Shown here: piece after piece, positions 56,951 to 64,000 of the stretch
How positions within the stretch are numbered: position 1 is the stretch's first letter
How the letters are laid out: each line of letters starts with the position of its first letter
Origin: Neobacillus pocheonensis
GTDB taxonomy: Bacteria > Bacillota > Bacilli > Bacillales > Cytobacillaceae
Reading direction: 5' to 3'
Assembly: GCA_023702235.1 (NCBI GenBank)
Contig: JAMQCR010000001.1
Location: forward strand, 1,054,001 to 1,118,000
DNA: 64,000 nt
Made by a program: the position numbers and the translations under genes
The notes under the pieces: model-generated
Seen by the model: only the letters and a program-made list of their open reading frames with translations
What the model was told of the DNA's origin: nothing
Databases searched by the model: none

Positions 56951-59172
56951 TTACATAGATTCATGGAATGTACGATTAATAACATCTAGCTGTTGTTCTT
57001 TCGTCAATTTTATAAAGTTTACCGCATAACCAGAAACACGAATCGTTAATTGTGGATACTGTTCGGGATGTTCCATTGCGTCTATTAGTGTTTCTCGATT
57101 AAAGACGTTAACATTAAGATGATGCCCATTTTTTATTGCATAGCCATCCAATATGGAAACTAGGTTATTAATTTGTACTTCTTCCTCTTTCCCTAATGCT
57201 TTTGGAACGATGGAGAAAGTGTTGGAAATTCCGTCCATTGCATAGTTGTATGGAAGTTTAGCCACAGAAGACAGGGAAGCTAAAGTTCCTTTCGTATCGC
57301 GTCCATGCATTGGATTTGCTCCAGGTGCAAATGGTTCCCCCGCACGACGTCCATCAGGTGTGTTACCAGTTTTCTTACCGTAAACTACATTTGAGGTAAT
57401 CGTCAAAATTGACATTGTATGAACGGAATTCCGGTAAGTTCGGTGTTTACGAAGCTTTTTCATAAAAGTTTTCACGATTTCTACTGCAATGTTGTCCACA
57501 CGATCATCGTTATTTCCGTATTTTGGATATTCACCAGTTGTTTCAAAATCGGTAGCAATCCCATTTTCATCACGGATCACTTTCACTTCACCATATTTAA
57601 TTGCGCTAAGTGAGTCTGCAACAACGCTCAAGCCGGCAATTCCAGTTGCCATCGTACGAAGAATTTCAGTGTCGTGTAATGCCATTTCGATTCTTTCATA
57701 ACTGTACTTGTCGTGCATATAATGAATGACATTTAAAGTATTAATGTAAAGACCTGCAAGCCATTCCATCATTTGATCAAATTTCACCATTACTTCTTCA
57801 TAGTTCAACACTTCAGCTGTGATTGGCTGGTACGCACCAATTTGAATTTTTAATTTTTCATCGACACCACCGTTAATGGAGTATAATAGAGCTTTCGCTA
57901 AGTTTGCACGGGCACCGAAGAACTGCATTTGTTTTCCGATTTCCATAGCAGAAACACAACAGGCAATGCCGTAATCATCGCCATATTCTGGACGCATAAT
58001 GTCGTCATTCTCATATTGAATGGAGCTAGTTTTAATCGACATATTCGCACAATACTTTTTGAAGTTTGGAGGAAGCTGTGCTGACCATAAAACGGTTAAG
58101 TTCGGTTCTGGAGCAGGACCTAAATTATCAAGAGTATGAAGGATACGGAAAGAGTTCTTTGTTACAAGTGAACGTCCGTCTAAAGCCATACCGCCAATGG
58201 ATTCTGTTACCCATGTAGGGTCGCCGCTGAATAATTCATTATAATCCGGTGTCCTGGAAAATTTTACAAGACGTAGCTTCATAATAAAATGGTCAACAAT
58301 TTCTTGAGCTGCTTCTTCCGTTAATGTTCCGGATTGTATATCTCTTTCGATGTAAATATCTAAGAAGGATGAAACTCGTCCAAGGCTCATTGCTGCGCCG
58401 TTTTGTTCTTTAATAGCTGCTAAATAACCGAAGTAAACCCATTGGAAGGCTCAACCGCATTTTGGGCAGGCTGGCTAATATCAAATCCATAATTTTTTGC
58501 CATTTCTTTAAGTTCTTTCAACGCGCGGATTTGCTCGGCAATTTCCTCGCGAAGAAGCATGGTAGCTTCTGTCATTACTTTATTTGTATTCTTTTGATCC
58601 TTTTGTTTTTCTAGAATTAAGAAATCAACACCGTATAACGCAACACGACGGTAATCTCCGATAATACGGCCACGGCCATATGCATCAGGTAGTCCTGTAA
58701 TAATCGCTGCCTTACGTGCTAGCATCATTTCATCTGTATAGGCATCGAAAACACCTTGGTTATGAGTTTTGCGAAAATCTGTAAAAATTCTTTCGATTTC
58801 AGGGTTAAGTTGATAACCATAAGCTTCACATGCCGCTTTTGCCATCCGAATTCCGCCGAAAGGCTGCATAGAACGATTAAAGGGTTTATCGGTTTGAACA
58901 CCCACCACTTTTTCTAGTTCTTCATCAAGATAACCGGGACCATGCGACGTAATCGTGGATACCGTTTCCGTATCCATATCGAGGACACCGCCCTTTTCAC
59001 GTTCCTGTCTTGTTAAGTCCATTACTTGTTCCCAAAGTTTGTTCGTTGCATCTGTAGGACCTTGTAAAAAGTTATCATCACCTTCATAAGGAGTAAAGTT
59101 TTTCAATATGAAATCACGGACGTTTACTTCTTTTGTCCATGTTCCTTTTATGAATCCTTGCCATTTTTCCAT
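56951..59172 (-). CDS. pflB: Formate C-acetyltransferase (pyruvate formate-lyase, frame disrupted)
   Basis: Anaerobic conversion of pyruvate and CoA to acetyl-CoA and formate by a glycyl radical. The N-terminal half begins [20 protein letters not shown] and breaks near 58454, where one G is missing (gagccttcc for GAGGCCTTCC); restored it reads [20 protein letters not shown]. The active-site cysteine pair is in [12 protein letters not shown], and the radical glycine in [19 protein letters not shown] near the end. About 740 residues, normal. Operon with pflA. Confidence 0.94.
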
Positions 59173-59510
59173 GATTAATCACCTCAAATTAGTTTAAAAA
59201 ATATATAACAGTTTTGATGTATTTATCTTACATTCAGTGTAACAGTTTAAAAGTGAGAAATGTCACATAAAAAGGGGGGTAAATGTTAAGATATTGTGAA
59301 GTATGATTTTTTAAGGCTTTTTTGAGGTTAGAAGTGAATATTTTATGAACGATGAACTGTCGAAATTAAAACTGTACTATAAAATAACTGCTAAAAATCT
59401 AATCTGTTATATAAAGAAAAACCAATAATATCAATGTATTAAAAGTGAAATAGATTGGAACAGGCCAGCTTTTATTAATGAAAAAAAGCAGGAAGAAAAA
59501 ACTCTCCTAC
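59173..59510. other. 338-base gap upstream of pflB
   Basis: It must hold the pflB promoter on the minus strand. I see half-sites only (TTGTGAA near 59295 and GTCACAT near 59262), which could belong to Rex or Fnr operators, but no complete palindrome. No protein or RNA gene is apparent. Confidence 0.35.
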
Positions 59511-60044
59511 TTAATTTACAACAATATCAGCAATCATTGGTCCATTATGTTTCATGTCTGAATGAAGCTCGCAGATTAGTCGGTACGTTCCGGCCTTCTC
59601 AAATTGAAGTGGAACAACTGTTTCTTGTCCTTTTTTTACGGTTCCGTTTATTTTTGTGCCTTCTATATAGAATGGATGCTCATCACCGTTTATTCCAGTA
59701 ATATACAATTTGACTTTTTGTCCTTTTTTTATAAATATCGTTCCTGGATCCCAGCGATATGCTTCCATTTCTTTCCCATTTTTCAGTTTGGTTTTAAATT
59801 CGACTGTAACCATATGAATCTCACGAATTTGATTTTTTGCTTGTTGATTAAAAACAGCTGTATCCCCCGCTCTTAACATAAACCATGCTGTAATGGTTAC
59901 GAGCATGAAACCGATAGCTAAAAAGAAAAAGAGTGTTTCTTTTTTAACACCAAAAATTTCATTGATATCCCCCTTGTATATTTGTCCTATTCCATGTTTA
60001 TGCCAAGAGGGCTCTAAAACTTGTCTCTTTTTTATTACTTTCAA
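59511..60044 (-). CDS. Membrane-anchored cupredoxin domain protein
   Basis: 177 residues: a cytoplasmic basic tail, one membrane helix (TLFFFLAIGFMLVTITAWFM, about 36-55) and an outward cupredoxin fold. Type-1 copper ligands are visible: His in GDEHPFYIEG, then Cys and His in YRLICELHSD and a Met in KHNGPM. This resembles the CuA-less cupredoxin proteins near cytochrome oxidases. A role in electron transfer or copper handling outside the cell is inferred. No oxidase gene is adjacent; yetF ends eight bases upstream of its start. Confidence 0.75.
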   Translation of the reverse strand: MKVIKKRQVLEPSWHKHGIGQIYKGDINEIFGVKKETLFFFLAIGFMLVTITAWFMLRAGDTAVFNQQAKNQIREIHMVTVEFKTKLKNGKEMEAYRWDPGTIFIKKGQKVKLYITGINGDEHPFYIEGTKINGTVKKGQETVVPLQFEKAGTYRLICELHSDMKHNGPMIADIVVN

Positions 60045-60052
60045 AAGAAAAT

Positions 60053-60754
60053 TTAGTTTGAGGTTGAATTTACTGGATCGTTAAACAGGTCAATGTATAA
60101 TTGCCCATTTGTAGAAATGACTGCATAGTTTATCTCGTTGACTAAAAGGTTTCTCTTTTTTAGTTCAAGTTCAATCCAAGAAATGGTATATTTCTGAGTG
60201 AAATTTTCTACCAGTAACTTTCCATTGGTAATGATTTCAATCGGAAAGTTTATCTTTTGACTAGCGATAATGGCTAAATCTTTTTTATTGACCCCTTGGT
60301 ATTCTTCTTTTTTTAAGACTGAGAGCTTTCCATTTACTTCTAATAGTGCATAGCTAACTTCCCCAATGTTAAATATCCCTAATTCTCTTAATTGTTGAGT
60401 CAAATTATCAAGGGTGTATTTATGTTTTTTCATATTTGTTTCTAAAAGAATGCCATTTTCAATTATAATGGTGGGTTTTCCTGCAAACCATTTTCTTAGT
60501 CTAACACTCTTAAAGGATAGTGTTGCCAGAATAAAATAGAACAGAATCAGTGTGAAAAATGACAATAGTAATGGAATGAATTTTAGATGTAAATCAAAAC
60601 CCATATTGGCAGTAAATGATCCAAGGGTTATCGAAAGAGCAAAGGTAAAATAATTTTTATGTGTACCGATTTGTTTACCAAATAGGTAGGCAACACTTAA
60701 TAAAAGAATGATGGCAATCGTCGTTCTACATATCGAAGTAATAACAGCTTCCAT
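60053..60754 (-). CDS. DUF421 / YetF family membrane protein
   Basis: 233 residues. Three N-terminal membrane helices (TIAIILLLSVAYLFG, FTFALSITLGSFTANMG, FIPLLLSFFTLILFYFILAT) are followed by two soluble YetF repeats: KPTIIIENGILLETNMKKHK, YTLDNLTQQLRELGIFNIGE, VSYALLEVNGKLSVLKK and the second set FPIEIITNGKLLVENF. The family is common in Bacillus, and its members affect spore germination or membrane function; this one's task is unknown. Upstream of the cupredoxin gene, probably one transcript. Confidence 0.85.
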   Translation of the reverse strand: MEAVITSICRTTIAIILLLSVAYLFGKQIGTHKNYFTFALSITLGSFTANMGFDLHLKFIPLLLSFFTLILFYFILATLSFKSVRLRKWFAGKPTIIIENGILLETNMKKHKYTLDNLTQQLRELGIFNIGEVSYALLEVNGKLSVLKKEEYQGVNKKDLAIIASQKINFPIEIITNGKLLVENFTQKYTISWIELELKKRNLLVNEINYAVISTNGQLYIDLFNDPVNSTSN

Positions 60755-60999
60755 GGTTTAATCATCCTGTACAAAAAAAAGTATTTACATATCTGTTATT
60801 TTTTCTTAAATCAATTTACGTATTCTTCAAAACAAACAATATTATGAGATAGGTATTAAGTAATGGTTGAACCCAAAATAAAATGTCAACAATATTAATA
60901 AGTAAATAAGCGATTTTTGTTAATGCAGGAATAATTTTCTTTGTTTTTCCTGTTGAAAAGTTTATATTTAAATAAGTAATGAAAAAATAGGTGGTTTTC

Positions 61000-63529
61000 T
61001 TGTTGGGGATTAATAAGGAAAAATTATTAAATGTAGCAAAATTCATTTTTCCTCTTTTATTACTGATTTTTACAATCATTGAAATGAGGAAATTTACCAA
61101 AAACCTAAATATACATTTACTTAAACATGAACTAAATCAACTGAATTTCGGGACGTTAGTACTAATTTTGGTCATTACATTTGTTGCAGTGTTACCAATG
61201 TTACTCTATGATGTAATCTTAGTTCAAATCTTAAAATTGCGTCTTCCTAAAAGGGAATTGTTCGAACAAGCATTTATTGCAAATTCTTTCTCTAATTTAA
61301 TCGGTTTTGGCGGCTTGATTGGAGCTATGTTAAGAACTTATTTTTATCATAAGCTTGAACAAGATAATCGAAGGCTGCTGGGCGGAATCGCATCTGTTTC
61401 TTTTTTTATTTAACAGGAATATCCGTTCTTTCTTGGGTAGTAATCTTTGGATACCATCATTTCCCATTATTTGTAGGCACGAGATGGATTTATTTTGCTG
61501 TATTAGTTGTTGGTTTATACTTACCGGCATTTATTTTTATACATATTGTTAAGAAAAAAAGGATAATGAATCTCTTGTTACCATAGATGCTGGCATAAAG
61601 CTTGTCATTGTTTCCGTTGTGGAATGGTCAAGCGTATTCGTAGCCATCTGGATTTTGAATAAAGTACTCGGCATCTCCATTACCTTGGAAACCCTATTTC
61701 CTATTTATATTGTTGCCGCATGTGCGGGAATTATCAGTATGATTCCTGGGGGACTAGGCTCTTTTGATTTAGTATTTATTTGGGGAATGCATGATTTACA
61801 TGTTCCTGAAGAAAAAATTCTCGTCCTGCTGTTATTTTATCGGTTTGGTTATTATATTTTGCCATTTTTGATCAGTATTGTTCTTTTTGTAAAACTGTAT
61901 TGGCAAAAGTGGAATAGCTCATGGAATAATCTACCTAAAGCAATCGTTCAGGGATTTAGTCATGTTGTACTAACTGCTTTGATCTTTTTATCAGGTTTGA
62001 TTCTTTTGCTATCAGCAAGTGTCCCGGGAATTATGTCAAGGCTTCGAATCGCACAGGAAATTTTATCTTTTCCAATCATTAATATTTCTCATCAGCTTTC
62101 GGTTGCGGCGGGTTTTCTGTTGTTAGGGTTATCACGAGGGATTGAGTATAGTGTAAAGAGAACATATGATTTAACGATGCTTGCTTTGATTCTTGCTGCA
62201 TTATTCTCTATTTTTAAAGGCATTGATTATGAAGAAGCGATTTTTTTAATCATTGTTGCACTTCTCCTTAGGATGTCTAAGGGGCAGTTTTATCGGGAAA
62301 GCTATGTCCTTACATGGGGCAAAACGATTTTTGATATCACAATCATTCTCATAATTACAACTATGTATATAGTAATTGGGTATTTAAATTTGCCTTCTGC
62401 AAAATTGACAATACCGAAAAAGTTCTTACCATATGTGATTGTCGATTATCGTGATTTGTTTAGTAGTGCACTTATTGGCTTATTGATTGCATTTCTGATC
62501 ATTCTAATCGGTTATTTGGTTAGTAAACCAAAAAGTTGGCAATTCGTGAAGTCAAATGGTCAGGAAAAAGAAATCAATGAACATTTATTGAAATATCACG
62601 GGAAAGCTTTGTCCCATTTAGTTTTCTTACATGACAAATATACCTTTTGGAATAGTAAGAAAAATATATTAATCATTTTTCAACAATATGCAGATAAACT
62701 GGTCATTCTTGGCGATCCAATTGGAGAAAAAAGTGAATTATCAAAAGCAATTGAAGAATTTCAAGAAGTATCGGACTTACATGGATTTACACCGGTGTTT
62801 TATCATGTTAGTGATGAGATGCTTCCATTCCTGCACGGCAACGGCTATGCCTTTTTTAAATTAGGAGAGGAAGCTTTTATTGATCTAAGAAACTTTACAC
62901 TTGCTGGAAATAAAATGAAGACATTAAGTATCGTGAAAAGTAATTTTTTAAAAGAAAACTACCATTTTGAAGTAAAAAAACCTCCTTTTTCTATGGAGTT
63001 ATTTGACGAATTAAAAGAAATATCTGATGATTGGCTCCAAGGAAGAAGAGAGAAAGGTTTTTCACTTGGCTTTTTTGACATTGCATACTTGAATAAAGCT
63101 CCGATTGCTATTATTAAAGATGAAAAAAATCAAATTTGGGGATTTACCAGCATTATGCATGTTTATGATGAACATAACACCATTTCCATAGATTTAATGA
63201 GATTTAAGCCCGAAGCACCAGCCGGAACGATGGATTTCCTCTTTATATCATTATTTGATTGGGCAAAACAAAAGGGATATGGTCGTTTTAATATCGGAAT
63301 GTCACCATTAGCTAATGTGGGTCTTTCAAGATTTTCCTTTTTGAGTGAAAAAATTGCTGCGCAAATTTTTTTTCATGGCCATTTTCTCTACCATTTTCAA
63401 GGATTATGGAAATTTAATGAAAAGTACGCTGATACTTGGGAACCAAAATATTTGGCTTACCGTAAAAAATCTTCCTTACCATTTACCATGGCGCAAATTA
63501 CTCTGTTGATTTCGCGAAAAAGAGAATAG
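61000..63529 (+). CDS. mprF: Phosphatidylglycerol lysyltransferase MprF (two frame breaks)
   Basis: Adds lysine from Lys-tRNA to phosphatidylglycerol and flips it outward, lowering the membrane's negative charge and giving resistance to cationic peptides. The N-terminal flippase has many helices: IGFGGLIGAMLRTYFYHKLE, then after a T-run break near 61404 LTGISVLSWVVIFGYHHFPL, and after an A-run break near 61559 DAGIKLVIVSVVEWSSVFVA and MIPGGLGSFDLVF. The C-terminal DUF2156 transferase has LGDPIGEKSELSKAIEEFQE, MRFKPEAPAGTMDFLFI and FNIGMSPLANVG. About 843 residues. TTG 61000 follows ATAGGTGG; GTG 60991 overlaps that site. Confidence 0.9.
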
Positions 63530-63539
63530 AATGTATGGA

Positions 63540-63582
63540 AAAATAAGCCATGAAAGGGCTACCTTTCATGGCTTATTTATCT
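63540..63582 (+). terminator. mprF terminator
   Basis: AAATAAGCCATGAAAGG / CCTTTCATGGCTTATTT, 17 pairs, short loop. Confidence 0.85.
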
Positions 63583-63648
63583 TTGTTATGTAATAGTGAT
63601 CGTTCTACATTTATAATAGCCATCAGTTGATAATCATCTAAAGTATCA

Positions 63649-63688
63649 ATTCACTTGAAAACTGCCAATATGCCGTTTTCAAGTGAAT
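63649..63688. repeat. 14-bp perfect inverted repeat
   Basis: ATTCACTTGAAAAC (63649-63662) and GTTTTCAAGTGAAT (63675-63688) around a 12-base loop. It is placed just after the stop of the gerP-like gene on the minus strand and may end its transcript, though no long T tract follows. Confidence 0.6.
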
Positions 63689-63710
63689 ACCAATTAAACT
63701 ACACCTGCTT

Positions 63711-63973
63711 TTACTCACACTCCTTATCCACAGTTTTGGGATAGGATTCAAATGAACTGGGAGAATCAATTTGATCCCTGTCGTCAACAAAACTCCTTGT
63801 GCCCAAAAAATCACTTTTATCGCCGAAATTTTGACCGTAGCCTTGGTTTTTTTTATCAGAATTATGCCAATCTGCAAGTAGGTTTTGGCAATATTTACAG
63901 CTGATGCATTTTCAAAGGAATTAATTTTAATCATAAATATATTAATATTAATATATGGAATCGGAGCTGGCAC
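63711..63973 (-). CDS. GerPA/GerPF-like small spore germination protein (frame disrupted)
   Basis: GTG start at 63973 after AAGGAGGAGAT. MPAPIPYININIFMIKINSF and ENASAVNIAKT lead to a break near 63890 (one base missing); restored it continues LLADWHNSDKKNQGYGQNFG, DKSDFLGTRSFVDDRDQIDS, PSSFESYPKTVDKECE to 63711. About 88 residues. Short proteins starting MPA..I.IN with an Asn/Gly-rich middle and an Asp-rich end resemble the GerPA/PF family, which helps germinants pass the spore coat. The similarity is loose, so treat the family name as tentative. Confidence 0.55.
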
Positions 63974-64000
63974 TTTTATCTCCTCCTTATACTTGCTTTT

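Noticed and set aside
60816..61100. Minus-strand hydrophobic frame between yetF and mprF
   Set aside because: It overlaps the mprF 5' end, has no usable start in its non-overlapping part and no ribosome site. A small membrane gene cannot be fully excluded.

Overview
The window looks like a chromosomal piece of a low-GC, endospore-forming Bacillaceae (Bacillus or Neobacillus type). Evidence is the AT-rich sequence, strong AGGAGG ribosome sites, Bacillus-type intrinsic terminators, the conserved yod block (YodN-like, YozD, YodL, DeoD, YodJ, CtpA), the sporulation proteins Sda, YhcN/YlaJ and a GerP-like protein, a LigD/Ku pair, and Trp T-box leaders.

Layout. Bases 1-2870 are a decayed accessory edge: a broken SH3/glucosaminidase autolysin, a broken family-2 glycosyltransferase and a truncated IS3-type element with a damaged DDE triad. 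Bases 3000-11300 hold the yod block and the copper ATPase CopA. Bases 11300-25900 carry a run of envelope, stress and unknown genes: an LCP-like protein, a COG0523 GTPase, a secreted HFCIHF protein, two Hsp20-like proteins, an SDR, a MATE pump, a GNAT, an amidohydrolase, the yxlEFG ABC system, a patatin and DapF. Bases 25900-30700 hold the divergent LigD/Ku end-joining pair, a nucleoside hydrolase, a cold shock gene and ydjO. Two tRNA genes (Gly-CCC, Ser-CGA) precede the fructose operon fruRKA. At 38-45 kb is a complete trpEGDCFBA operon behind two T-box leaders in tandem. Then come selU/mnmH, a possible structured RNA, a two-component system, odhAB, sda, yhcN, a mifM-like leader with yidC2, pflBA, a cupredoxin, yetF, mprF and a gerP-like gene.

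A dominant technical feature is that about twenty genes are broken by single-base indels, mostly deletions and often in short homopolymer runs. They include genes that are normally intact (csp, trpB twice, odhA, pflB, fruA, ku, mprF twice). Each can be read through by restoring one base, so most are probably consensus errors and not real pseudogenes. I annotate such genes over their full conceptual span.

The most interesting biology is the 96-codon leader directly upstream of yidC2 (55716-56006, minus). Its C-terminus resembles the MifM translation-arrest segment, and its last codons can pair with the yidC2 ribosome-binding site, so the two would form a secretion-sensing switch. Other regulatory features are the tandem Trp T-boxes, a CsoR-like operator at copA, a possible cre site at fruR, a tRNA 3'-half-like remnant at 19.5 kb and a candidate small RNA at 46.6 kb. 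I found no CRISPR array, rRNA or intact prophage.
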